DNA of 10,854 nucleotides, from the NCBI GenBank assembly GCA_002682975.1, contig NYSJ01000084.1:4437-15290 (forward strand), given 5' to 3'. The DNA is from Paracoccaceae bacterium (GTDB lineage Bacteria > Pseudomonadota > Alphaproteobacteria > Rhodobacterales > Rhodobacteraceae). Made by a program: the position numbers and the translations under genes. Below, one piece after another: positions 1 to 7,641 of the stretch (positions within the stretch are counted from its first letter, which is position 1; the number at the start of each line of letters is the position of its first letter). The notes beneath the pieces were generated by a model. The model was not told where the DNA came from and did no database searches. It saw only the letters and a program-made list of their open reading frames with translations.

Positions 1-246
1 ATGGTGGCAAAAACATGTCGAGTAATTGTTAATCAAGCACACTGTTTTGCAACAGGTGGTTTCTTTAATAATGGCCTGCCATTCTCTTTATCCATGGGTT
101 GCGGAAGCTGGGGTGGAAACTCTATCGATGGAAATCTCAATTGGGAACATTTCATTAATGAGGTTAAAGTAGTTCGTGAAATCAAAGAGAACAAACCGGA
201 CTTAGAAGATGTATTTTCAGAATACTGGGCCAAAGTTTCACCATGA
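1..246 (+). CDS. Acylating CoA-dependent aldehyde dehydrogenase, C-terminal fragment (SauS-like sulfoacetaldehyde dehydrogenase candidate)
   Basis: Only the last 81 residues are visible. The reading frame is open from base 1, so the gene almost certainly starts outside the window and the ATG at base 1 is probably an internal methionine. The stretch with MGCGSWGGNS (about residues 32-41), followed by NLNWEHFIN, is the C-terminal signature of the AdhE/SauS branch of acylating aldehyde dehydrogenases, which interconvert an acyl-CoA and an aldehyde with NAD(P)H. The catalytic cysteine lies upstream and cannot be checked. The stop TGA overlaps the next start (ATGA, 243-246), implying translational coupling to an acyl-CoA ligase. 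In Cupriavidus necator the analogous pair SauS/SauT converts sulfoacetate to sulfoacetaldehyde. A TauE-like gene downstream makes this assignment attractive, but another aldehyde/acyl-CoA pair is possible. I am confident of the family and moderately confident of the substrate. Confidence 0.82.
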   Translation: MVAKTCRVIVNQAHCFATGGFFNNGLPFSLSMGCGSWGGNSIDGNLNWEHFINEVKVVREIKENKPDLEDVFSEYWAKVSP

Positions 247-1784
247 GCAAAATTATTTCACCCTCAACTTTAAATGAGCAAGTTGAATATAATGGAACTC
301 ATTTTGGAGACCTGACTTGGTTAGTATCTCCTGAGACTGGATCAAAGGTATCGTACGCATCAGCAAGAAACAAAATACGATCAATAGCATTTCATTTGAA
401 TGCTAGAGGCCTGGCACCAGGGTCAAAAATAGCAGTTGCTGCCAATAATGGTATAAGTTCTTGTTTGACCATACTTGGAATAATCTATGCCGGCCATATA
501 GCTCTTCCATTAAATTTAGTAGCTGGATCTAAAATTATTGCTTACACACTTGATCATTCAGAAACAGCTTTAATATTTACGGCCGATGATTGCGAAAAAC
601 TGATTTCTGAGGCTCTATCTGACTTTAAAAAAGAGATAGAAATTATAAAGTTGGATTCTCAGCTGGGCCCAATCTGGGGAAAAGAAGCTCCTAATGAAAC
701 GTTTGTAGAAAAAGGAAATGTATCTGCGGAAGAGATTGCAGTAATAATGTATACATCAGGCACGACTGGTAACCCTAAGGGTGTTATGCTCAGTCACTCA
801 AATTTACTTGCTGCAGGCCGCTATATTTCATCCGGCCATGAAGTAGATCATAAAGATACAGCGCTATGCGTTCTTCCAATTTATCATATTAATGGACTCT
901 GTGTAACAGTAATGGGTACACTTGCTTCAGCGAGTACTCTAGTACTACCTGACCGTTTTTCTGTTAATGCGTTTTGGACGCTAATAGAAACCCACAAATG
1001 TACGTGGTTTTCGGCAGTACCAACCCAGTATTCTTACATTCTGAACAATAAATCTATGCCGGCAAAAATTCCTTTTTTGCGCTTTGCAAGGTCTGCCTCC
1101 GCACCACTCTCACCCGAGATACACCGTAAATTTGAGGAACGCTTTAAAATACCAATAATAGAGACAATGGGTTTAACAGAAACCGGATCACAAATTTCAA
1201 CTAATCCCCTGCCTCCAAAAGTAAGAAAAATAGGCTCACCCGGAAAAGCATTCGGTAATAAACTGATGATTGGAAACGAGTTAAGTGATGAAGTGTCACC
1301 TGGCATCATAGGAGAAATTTTAGTCAAAGGTAATAATGTAATGAAGGGGTATTTCAAGCAGCCAGATGAAACTGCTAAAACAATAACAAAAGAAGGCTGG
1401 CTCAAAACTGGTGACTTGGGCTACATGGACGAGGATGGTTATATTTACGTAACCGGTCGTATAAAAGAACTGATTATAAAAGGTGGTGAAAACATTGCTC
1501 CTAGAGAAGTTGATGAAGCCTTGCTCGATCACGACAGTGTTCTTGAGGCCGCCGCTTTTGCAGTTCCATGTGCAAATTATGGCGAACGAGTAGAGGCGTG
1601 TATTATCCCGAGGCAAAGTATAAAACTTAACTTAGAACATCTCTTAGAGCACTGCATAAGTAGCATTGGAAAATTCAAGGCCCCTGACAAAATACATATA
1701 ATGAATGATCTTCCCAAAGGTCCATCTGGAAAGATCCAGCGCTTGAAATTATACAATCTGATTTATCCCCAAGCCAAAATATAA
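243..1784 (+). CDS. AMP-forming acyl-CoA ligase (candidate sulfoacetate-CoA ligase, SauT-like)
   Basis: Complete 513-residue member of the ANL (acyl/aryl-CoA synthetase) superfamily, the usual length. It should activate a carboxylic acid with ATP to an acyl-adenylate and transfer it to CoA in the cytoplasm. Visible motifs in order are: P-loop YTSGTTGNPKG at residues 170-180, an LPIYHINGL motif at 211-219, ETMGLTETG (adenine/acyl pocket) at 307-315, TGDLGYMDEDGY at 389-400, GRIKELIIKGGENI (hinge) at 405-418, and the C-terminal PSGKIQR with the adenylation lysine K497. The start ATG at 243 overlaps the stop of the upstream acylating aldehyde dehydrogenase. No strong Shine-Dalgarno is seen, so expression probably relies on coupling. 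The two enzymes together would reduce an acid to its aldehyde through a CoA ester. By analogy with SauT and SauS, and because a TauE/SafE gene follows, sulfoacetate is the leading substrate guess. Other short or polar acids are not excluded. Confidence 0.9.
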   Translation: MSKIISPSTLNEQVEYNGTHFGDLTWLVSPETGSKVSYASARNKIRSIAFHLNARGLAPGSKIAVAANNGISSCLTILGIIYAGHIALPLNLVAGSKIIAYTLDHSETALIFTADDCEKLISEALSDFKKEIEIIKLDSQLGPIWGKEAPNETFVEKGNVSAEEIAVIMYTSGTTGNPKGVMLSHSNLLAAGRYISSGHEVDHKDTALCVLPIYHINGLCVTVMGTLASASTLVLPDRFSVNAFWTLIETHKCTWFSAVPTQYSYILNNKSMPAKIPFLRFARSASAPLSPEIHRKFEERFKIPIIETMGLTETGSQISTNPLPPKVRKIGSPGKAFGNKLMIGNELSDEVSPGIIGEILVKGNNVMKGYFKQPDETAKTITKEGWLKTGDLGYMDEDGYIYVTGRIKELIIKGGENIAPREVDEALLDHDSVLEAAAFAVPCANYGERVEACIIPRQSIKLNLEHLLEHCISSIGKFKAPDKIHIMNDLPKGPSGKIQRLKLYNLIYPQAKI

Positions 1785-1816
1785 GAGCAGAATAAATAAT
1801 TAATCATGCGCTAATT

Positions 1817-1820
1817 GGAG
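1817..1820 (+). promoter_or_regulatory. Ribosome binding site deciding the TauE/SafE start
   Basis: GGAG sits six bases before a TTG codon at 1827. It lies inside the alternative TTG start at 1815, which has no comparable purine stretch upstream. This favours TTG 1827 as the start of the membrane protein. Confidence 0.5.
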
Positions 1821-1826
1821 ATAAAT

Positions 1827-2597
1827 TTGGAACCAAACTTATTTGAGCACTTTTTCCCATCTAATAATCCAAGTATTTTAACATTTATGTTAGCTACATT
1901 TTTTTTATCGGGAATTGTTAAAGGATTCTTGGGTATTGGATTACCAGCGGCTGCTATGGCTTTACTTACACTAATTTTAGAGCCAACTCACGCAATTGCT
2001 CTTCTGGTACTCCCTATCCTAATTACTAACCTTTCACAGTTCTTTAGATCAAATCATAGAATGGAGTCTTTTCAAAACTATTGGCCCATGGGCATGACTA
2101 TATTAATAAGTATATTTATTACTTCACTATTTATGGCATCTTATCCTACAGAATTGCTGACTATTTCTATTGGTACAGCGATGGTAGTATATGCCTTGAA
2201 TGGCCTGGTCGGTCTCAAATTAAAAATCAAAAATGGAAAGTTTTTACAAATAATTTTTGGAATGATCTCGGGTATCTTGGGAGGGTTAAGTTCAATATGG
2301 TCTCCCCCCGTAGCTATGTATTTAATTGCAAGAGGCCTAGATAAAGAAAGATTCATTTCAGCCTCAGGCTTTTTATTTTTAGTTGGGGCCGCTCCATTCG
2401 CAATTGGATTATATATTGGTAAGGTATTAACTCTCCAGATCATCACTCAATCAATTTTTGGGTTATTATTTGTATTACTGGGCTTCTACTTTGGTGAAAG
2501 TCTTAGAAAACGTATTACGCAGAATTGGTTTGAAAAAGCCTTACTGATAGCTTTCTGCATAATGGGAATAAGGTTAATTGCCGTCGGCCTTTTTTAA
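1827..2597 (+). CDS. TauE/SafE family membrane protein (putative sulfite/organosulfonate exporter)
   Basis: About 256 residues with roughly eight hydrophobic segments, typical of the TauE/SafE (DUF81) family of inner-membrane permeases. The N-terminal half has the family's glycine-rich first helix (SGIVKGFLGIGLPAAAMALL, about residues 28-47), then IALLVLPILITNLSQFFR. A second repeat-like element, GMISGILGGLSSIWSPPVAMYL, occurs about 145-166. Members near sulfonate-degrading enzymes are thought to export sulfite or move sulfonates, but many others have unknown substrates. It lies 42 bases after the acyl-CoA ligase on the same strand, with no terminator hairpin between, so co-transcription is likely. 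No in-frame ATG precedes the first membrane helix. A TTG start is inferred, at 1827 (GGAG six bases upstream) or less likely at 1815. The TAA stop overlaps the stop codon of the convergent next gene. Family is secure; the sulfur-compound role is inferred from context. Confidence 0.85.
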   Translation: MEPNLFEHFFPSNNPSILTFMLATFFLSGIVKGFLGIGLPAAAMALLTLILEPTHAIALLVLPILITNLSQFFRSNHRMESFQNYWPMGMTILISIFITSLFMASYPTELLTISIGTAMVVYALNGLVGLKLKIKNGKFLQIIFGMISGILGGLSSIWSPPVAMYLIARGLDKERFISASGFLFLVGAAPFAIGLYIGKVLTLQIITQSIFGLLFVLLGFYFGESLRKRITQNWFEKALLIAFCIMGIRLIAVGLF

Positions 2598-5539
2598 TTT
2601 TCACCTTTTAACAACTGCTGTTCAAGAAATCTTGCTACATGAATTGCTTGTCTTCCAGACCCATCAAAAATTTGACTGCGGCATGAAGTTCCATCTGCGA
2701 TAATTAAAGTATCCCGTTCAGCCTTTCGAACAGTTGGAAGAAGATTTAGTTCTGCCATCTGAACAGAATACTCAAAGGTATCTGCCGCATACCCAAAATC
2801 TCCAGCCATTCCACAGCAGCTTGTTACGATGGGCTCTACTTCAAGACCATCTACGTATGATAGTATCTGTTCAACGGGACCCATTGCATCAAAAGCCTTT
2901 TGATGACAGTGACCGTGTAGCAAAGCTTTAGCTTTTCTGGGCTTAAATCTAATCTCATTCACATTCGCCATTAAGAGTTCTTCAAAAGTCATTACATGCT
3001 TTGCAACAAGATCTGCATCCTCTGACTTTAATAACATTGGGATTTCATCCTTAATCGTAAATAAACAGGAAGGCTCTAGTCCAACTATTGGTATTCCTGC
3101 AGATGCATACGGTAAGTATGTTTCGACTAATTGCTTTGCATTCACTCTAGCTGAATCTACATTTCCAACAGATAAATGAGTTTTGCCGCAACAGATCTCA
3201 CTTTTTTTGTTGCTTTTCGGTATTGGAGAAAATGGCGTATAACCGGCCGCCTTTAGCACATTTACTGCACTTCTTAAATTTTCTGGCTCAAAATATCTGT
3301 TAAAAGTATCACCAAATAAGATTACTGGTAATTTCCCTTTTGGTTCACTGTTTATTTCTGAACTTTTAAAATAGTCACTTCGCCATATTGGCAATCTTCT
3401 TTTCGATGAAAATCCTGTTATTTTCTCGCTTATAAAGGGAAGACCTGGTATTCTGTCACGTAAATTCATAACCCAAGGCACTTTAGCTACTACCGATGCA
3501 TAATTTGGTAAATAAGCAATTAGCCGGTCATGTAAGGAAAGTGAGTGCTTCGCAGCCCACAGAGCATTGATTTCAATCTTCATCGAAGAGACATTCACAC
3601 CAGTTGGGCACTCTCGCTTACAAGCCTTACAGGAAACACAGAGTTTTAGACTTTCTTTCATCTTATCACTGATCATGGCATCAGGGCCAAGCTGTCCCGA
3701 CATAGCTAGTCTAAGTATGTTCGCTCTTCCTCTTGTGCTATCCTTCTCATCCCTGGTAATTCGAAATGAGGGACACATAACACCTCCAACTAATTTACGA
3801 CAAGCACCGTTGTTATTGCACATTTCAACGGCTCCCTGGAGCCCACCCGCAGCACCAGGCCATCCTTTCCAGTCCAATGTAGTAGGAAAATCAGATGCTT
3901 TATATCCAGGAGCATAACGAAACAAATCACGTGCATCCATCTTAGGGGCATTAACTATTTTACCAGGATTAAATAAATCACTTGGGTCCAGGATTTTTTT
4001 CAATTTTATAAAAGCAGTATTTAATTTTTCACCAAACATCACCGGGTTGAACTCAGATCTTGAAATTCCATCTCCGTGCTCACCAGAATGGGAACCAGAA
4101 AACTTCTTCACCAATTCAAATGCTTCTAAAGCTATCGCCCGCATTTTTGTCACATCAGAACCGTTCTTCATGTTAAGAACTGGCCTAACATGTAGGCAAC
4201 CTACCGATGCATGGGCATACCAAGTCCCATGTGTGCCGTATTTCTTAAATATATCAGTTAGGCCTTGTGTATAATCTGCTAAGTGCGGCAACGGTACTGC
4301 GCAATCTTCAACGAAGGATACTGGTTTGGCATCTGATTTCATCGACATCATGATATTTAAACCAGATTTCCTCATCTCAGAAATCCGATTTTGTTCTTCT
4401 AATGGCTCGATGACTACTATGCCTCGATCTATTTCAGATTTTTTTGGATTTTCGGACTTATTTCCGAAAAATATAGAAACCATTATTTCTTTGAGTTGAT
4501 CCACTTTTGATAAATTTCCCGCCCAGGTCTCCTCAGAGAATTCAACAACCAGTATTGCTGCCGGATTACCCTTTACATAATCCTCAACGGTGCTTTTAAA
4601 TAATGGTATTGTGCGCGCTAGTGAAACCATGGTCTCATCAATTAATTCGACTGTCATGGGATTTAAACCAACTATGTGCTGCGCGGATTCCATGGCTGAA
4701 TAGAAGCTGCTGAAGTGACACAAAGCCATAATTTTTGCTGGTGGCAAGGGAGAAAGTTTAAGTTCAATCGCGCTTGAATAATTAAGCGTACCTTCCGAAC
4801 CCACAATCAAGTGTGCTAAATTGATATCAGAGGTAGCTGCATTACTGCCTGGGCGCCTAGAAAGTGTTCCTTCGATAAGAGCATCTAAATTATATCCACC
4901 TACCCTTCTGAGGACTTTAGGAAACCTTCTCTCAATTTCAGTACGATTATTTACACCCAAGCTCAAAAGCTCAGGCAGTACTTCATCGAGGCCAAAAATC
5001 TGCTCAGGCATCATTCCAAAGCGTGCAAGTTCGGAGTTAGCCATTATTACGTCAATTGAATTTACGTTATCACGCATTATCCCATACCGAATTGATCGAC
5101 CACCAGCAGAATTATTACCTGCCATGCCACCAATTGTTGCCCTGCTTGACGTAGATACGTCTACTGGGAAAAATAATCCGTGTGGCTTGAGGAACCGATT
5201 TAATTCATCGAGAACTATACCCGGTTCGACAACACATTTTCTAGAAATAGGATCAAACTCTAGGACTTTTTTCAAATATTTACTGTTATCAATAACAATG
5301 GACCTGTTTACGGTTTGCCCGTTTTGGGAGGTACCACCACCACGGGCTAAAACTGAAAATCCATTTTTTTGAGCAAAGTAGATAACTTCTCGCGCGTCGT
5401 TTACTGTTTTGGGAACAACTACCGCTTTGGGCATCAATTGATAAATTGATGCGTCAGTAGCATATCGTCCAAGGTCAAAAGTACTTTCTAAAAATTCTCC
5501 TTCAATTGACCTTTTTAAAACTGAAAAATCTGACCCCAT
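2594..5539 (-). CDS. FAD-linked oxidase fused to iron-sulfur and CCG domains (YdiJ-like 2-hydroxyacid dehydrogenase)
   Basis: A 981-residue single chain. Residues about 35-265 form a PCMH-type FAD domain (GGGTSQNG at 67-74, GGMAGNNSAGG at 137-147, GSEGTLNYS at 247-255). The GlcD/D-lactate-dehydrogenase-type C-terminal oxidase domain follows, with GCLHVRP at 447-453, SGEHGDG at 485-491 and NPGKI at 524-528. Cysteines C574, C580 and C589 (GVMCPS) and a classical CxxCxxCxxxCP set at C634/C637/C640/C644 indicate iron-sulfur clusters. Two CCG repeats (CCG at 783-785 and 908-910, with HCHQ at 877-880) resemble GlcF, GlpC and HdrB. The domain order and length match Escherichia coli YdiJ, described as a D-2-hydroxyglutarate dehydrogenase. 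It would oxidise a 2-hydroxyacid and pass electrons to the respiratory chain. Divergence from a glyoxylate aminotransferase suggests glycolate; D-2-hydroxyglutarate, D-lactate or sulfolactate are alternatives. The only purine-rich site (AGGGAAGG, 5553-5560) is rather far from the ATG. Confidence 0.9.
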   Translation of the reverse strand: MGSDFSVLKRSIEGEFLESTFDLGRYATDASIYQLMPKAVVVPKTVNDAREVIYFAQKNGFSVLARGGGTSQNGQTVNRSIVIDNSKYLKKVLEFDPISRKCVVEPGIVLDELNRFLKPHGLFFPVDVSTSSRATIGGMAGNNSAGGRSIRYGIMRDNVNSIDVIMANSELARFGMMPEQIFGLDEVLPELLSLGVNNRTEIERRFPKVLRRVGGYNLDALIEGTLSRRPGSNAATSDINLAHLIVGSEGTLNYSSAIELKLSPLPPAKIMALCHFSSFYSAMESAQHIVGLNPMTVELIDETMVSLARTIPLFKSTVEDYVKGNPAAILVVEFSEETWAGNLSKVDQLKEIMVSIFFGNKSENPKKSEIDRGIVVIEPLEEQNRISEMRKSGLNIMMSMKSDAKPVSFVEDCAVPLPHLADYTQGLTDIFKKYGTHGTWYAHASVGCLHVRPVLNMKNGSDVTKMRAIALEAFELVKKFSGSHSGEHGDGISRSEFNPVMFGEKLNTAFIKLKKILDPSDLFNPGKIVNAPKMDARDLFRYAPGYKASDFPTTLDWKGWPGAAGGLQGAVEMCNNNGACRKLVGGVMCPSFRITRDEKDSTRGRANILRLAMSGQLGPDAMISDKMKESLKLCVSCKACKRECPTGVNVSSMKIEINALWAAKHSLSLHDRLIAYLPNYASVVAKVPWVMNLRDRIPGLPFISEKITGFSSKRRLPIWRSDYFKSSEINSEPKGKLPVILFGDTFNRYFEPENLRSAVNVLKAAGYTPFSPIPKSNKKSEICCGKTHLSVGNVDSARVNAKQLVETYLPYASAGIPIVGLEPSCLFTIKDEIPMLLKSEDADLVAKHVMTFEELLMANVNEIRFKPRKAKALLHGHCHQKAFDAMGPVEQILSYVDGLEVEPIVTSCCGMAGDFGYAADTFEYSVQMAELNLLPTVRKAERDTLIIADGTSCRSQIFDGSGRQAIHVARFLEQQLLKGEN

Positions 5540-5663
5540 TAGAGCTTAAAAACCTTCCCTTATCTTGCGTTGATAAGTATCATAGCTTCATTAGTTCAAT
5601 TCACAATATGGTGTAAGGCTAGAATAGCTCGACATCAAAATAGCAATAAAGAAGCGCGATAAA
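5540..5663. promoter_or_regulatory. Divergent promoter region between the FAD/Fe-S dehydrogenase and the aminotransferase
   Basis: This 124-base gap must hold the promoters of both genes. On the minus strand, TTGTGA (5606-5601), 16 bases, then TATGAT (5584-5579) is a reasonable sigma-70-like promoter, with transcription expected to start near 5572. On the plus strand, TAGAAT (5620-5625) could be a -10 box, but no well-spaced -35 box accompanies it. These are matches by eye only. Confidence 0.4.
5559..5577. repeat. Perfect inverted repeat CTTATC-N7-GATAAG, candidate operator
   Basis: Six-base arms CTTATC (5559-5564) and GATAAG (5572-5577) are perfectly complementary around seven bases. The repeat overlaps the predicted start of transcription of the FAD/Fe-S dehydrogenase, where a repressor would act. 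The binding protein is unknown, and none is encoded nearby in the window. Confidence 0.4.
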
Positions 5664-6854
5664 ATGCCAAGAAAACACCTACCAGGCAAACATTTCCTGC
5701 AAATTCCTGGCCCTTCTAATGTACCAGACAGAATTCTGCGTGCAATGGATTTCCCGACTATCGATCATAGGGGCCAAGACTTTTTTGATCTCTCAAAAAA
5801 ATGCCTTTTGGGTATGAAGAAGATTTTCAAAACAGACTCTCATGTAATTATTTACCCAGCATCAGGTACAGGTGCTTGGGAAGCAGCTCTGACAAACACA
5901 ATGTCAACAGGAGACACCGTACTAATGGTAGAAACTGGGCATTTTGCGAGCCTATGGTGTAAACTAGCAAATCGTTTAGGCATCGTTACTGAACTCATTC
6001 CTACAGACTGGCGTCGAGGCGCAGTCGCAGACAAAATTAAGGATCGTCTGTTAAGCGATAATTCAAACCAAATAAAAGCAGTCTGCGTTGTTCACAACGA
6101 AACGTCTACTGGTTGTATGTCAAATATAAAAGAGGTGCGTGAGGCTATAGATCAAGCAAATCATGGGGCATTACTCATGGTCGATACTATTTCATCCTTG
6201 GCCTCTTCAAACTTCTGTCATGACGCGTGGGGTGTCGATGTTACGGTAGCTGGCTCACAGAAAGGTCTTATGTTACCACCAGGGCTTTCATTTAATGCAG
6301 TATCAGAAAAAGCACTTGAGTTTTCCAAAAGCTCAAACCTTCCCAAATCATATTGGGCCTGGGATGACTATATTGCTTCAAACAAGACCGGCGCCTTTCC
6401 TTACACGCCAGCCACAAATCTATTTTTTGGACTGAGTGAAGCATTGGATATGCTTTTTGATGAAGGTATTGAAGAGGTTTTTAAAAGACACAAAATACAT
6501 GGGGAAGCAACCAGATTAGCAGTTCAGGCATGGGGTTTGGAGGTTCTGTGCCTTGAAAATAAAGACCACTCTAATACCCTTACCGCAGTGTTGCTGCCGG
6601 ATGGTTACGACGCCGACAAACTTAGAGAAGTAGTCTTGCAAAATTATAATATGTCACTGGGAAACGGGTTATCCAAATTATCGAAGAAGGTTTTCCGGAT
6701 AGGTCATTTGGGAGATTTTAATGACCTAATGCTAGTAGCGACACTCGGAGGAATTGAGATGGCGCTTGGTAAGACAAATATTCCCCATCAGGCAGGTGGC
6801 ACATTGGCTGCAATGCAGCTGTTGAAAGGAAAAAACACTCAAGATAGTTTATAA
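5664..6854 (+). CDS. Class V PLP aminotransferase, serine/aspartate-glyoxylate aminotransferase type (SgaA/BhcA-like)
   Basis: Complete 396-residue fold-type I PLP enzyme, the normal length for alphaproteobacterial serine-glyoxylate aminotransferases. Features are the N-terminal PGPSNVPDRILRAM (15-28), the PASGTGAWEAAL cofactor-phosphate loop (65-76), HNETSTG (144-150), VDTISS with the PLP-pyridine aspartate D174 (173-178), GSQKG with the Schiff-base lysine K200 (197-201), and the substrate-carboxylate arginine in FRIGHLGD (R345). The enzyme transfers an amino group to glyoxylate, giving glycine. Known relatives use serine (SgaA, serine cycle) or aspartate (BhcA, beta-hydroxyaspartate cycle). 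No bhcB/C/D or serine-cycle genes are visible here, so the donor is unresolved. It is divergent from a 2-hydroxyacid dehydrogenase that could supply the oxo-acid, and converges on rpe with only 13 bases between stops. The start ATG has a weak AAGAAG ten bases upstream. Confidence 0.9.
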   Translation: MPRKHLPGKHFLQIPGPSNVPDRILRAMDFPTIDHRGQDFFDLSKKCLLGMKKIFKTDSHVIIYPASGTGAWEAALTNTMSTGDTVLMVETGHFASLWCKLANRLGIVTELIPTDWRRGAVADKIKDRLLSDNSNQIKAVCVVHNETSTGCMSNIKEVREAIDQANHGALLMVDTISSLASSNFCHDAWGVDVTVAGSQKGLMLPPGLSFNAVSEKALEFSKSSNLPKSYWAWDDYIASNKTGAFPYTPATNLFFGLSEALDMLFDEGIEEVFKRHKIHGEATRLAVQAWGLEVLCLENKDHSNTLTAVLLPDGYDADKLREVVLQNYNMSLGNGLSKLSKKVFRIGHLGDFNDLMLVATLGGIEMALGKTNIPHQAGGTLAAMQLLKGKNTQDSL

Positions 6855-6867
6855 AAAAATGGTATAA

Positions 6868-7542
6868 TTAGGCAATTGAGTTCCGGATTGCTAGTATATT
6901 TTCTCCATAAATAGATGTGTTATCAACGGAGCCTCCTTTAAATACCGCTGAACCTGCTACCAAAACATTTGCACCTGCATCTACAACCAGCGATGCAGTT
7001 TTGGTGTCTATTCCTCCATCAATTTCTAAAAAAATTTTTCGCGAACCAATCATAGATTTCAATTTTTTTATTTTATCCACTTGAGATCTAATAAAACTTT
7101 GACCGCCAAATCCAGGATTCACAGTCATGACACAAACAAGGTCAATAGAATCTAACAGATATTCTACACTTTCAGCTGGAGTACCTGGGTTCAATGCAAT
7201 ACCAGCTTTGCAACCGGCCGCTCGAATTGCTTGCATTGCACGATGCGGGTGGGGTGTTGCCTCATAATGAGCGGTAATAATATCTGCACCCGCGTCCACA
7301 TATGCAGGTATATATGACTCAACCGGGCTGATCATAAGATGTACATCCATCACCGTCTTAACATGCGGACGAATAGCTTTGCATAAGGCCGGGCCAAATG
7401 TTAAATTTGGCACGAAATGCCCATCCATGACATCAACATGAATCCAATCAGCGCCCTGCTCCTCAACCGCCTTAATTTCCTTTTCAAAATTTGCAAAGTC
7501 TGCAGCGAGTATAGATGGCGCTATTATTACATCTCTTCCCAT
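6868..7542 (-). CDS. rpe: Ribulose-phosphate 3-epimerase
   Basis: Complete 224-residue TIM-barrel epimerase that interconverts ribulose 5-phosphate and xylulose 5-phosphate in the pentose phosphate (or Calvin-type) pathway. The whole family pattern is present: [10 protein letters not shown] at 7-16, [12 protein letters not shown] at 35-46 (metal ligand H35 and catalytic D37), DVHLM with metal ligand H68, the NPGFGGQSF phosphate-loop region at 142-150, EIDGGI with catalytic D175 at 173-178, and AGSAVFKG near the end (196-203). It lies 99 bases downstream of the MttB-family gene on the same strand and converges with the aminotransferase gene. The Shine-Dalgarno is poor (GGACC six bases before the ATG). 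The window has no Rubisco or phosphoribulokinase, so a housekeeping pentose-phosphate role is the default, though a link to C2 metabolism is conceivable given the neighbours. Confidence 0.97.
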   Translation of the reverse strand: MGRDVIIAPSILAADFANFEKEIKAVEEQGADWIHVDVMDGHFVPNLTFGPALCKAIRPHVKTVMDVHLMISPVESYIPAYVDAGADIITAHYEATPHPHRAMQAIRAAGCKAGIALNPGTPAESVEYLLDSIDLVCVMTVNPGFGGQSFIRSQVDKIKKLKSMIGSRKIFLEIDGGIDTKTASLVVDAGANVLVAGSAVFKGGSVDNTSIYGENILAIRNSIA

Positions 7543-7641
7543 AAAAAAGGTCCATTTAAGTAATATTATGGCGGTAGTTAGCCATTATCTGACATAAACA
7601 CCAGAAAAAGAATTCTAAAATCAAAAATATTTACACAAATA

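Noticed and set aside
1..246. A complete small 81-residue protein starting at base 1
   Set aside because: The sequence is the conserved C-terminus of a roughly 450-residue-plus dehydrogenase cut by the window edge, not a stand-alone gene.
1034..1405. A 123-codon open frame on the minus strand inside the acyl-CoA ligase
   Set aside because: It is antisense to conserved ligase motifs and has no family resemblance.
4821..5372. A 183-codon open frame on the plus strand opposite the FAD/Fe-S dehydrogenase
   Set aside because: It lies entirely antisense to a clear, motif-rich gene, has no recognisable domain and no ribosome site; it is a shadow frame.
7565..7588. Stem-loop ATGGC / GCCAT between rpe and the MttB-family gene as a terminator
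   Set aside because: The stem is only five pairs with a mismatch beyond it, and no T-run follows it directly in the direction of transcription.
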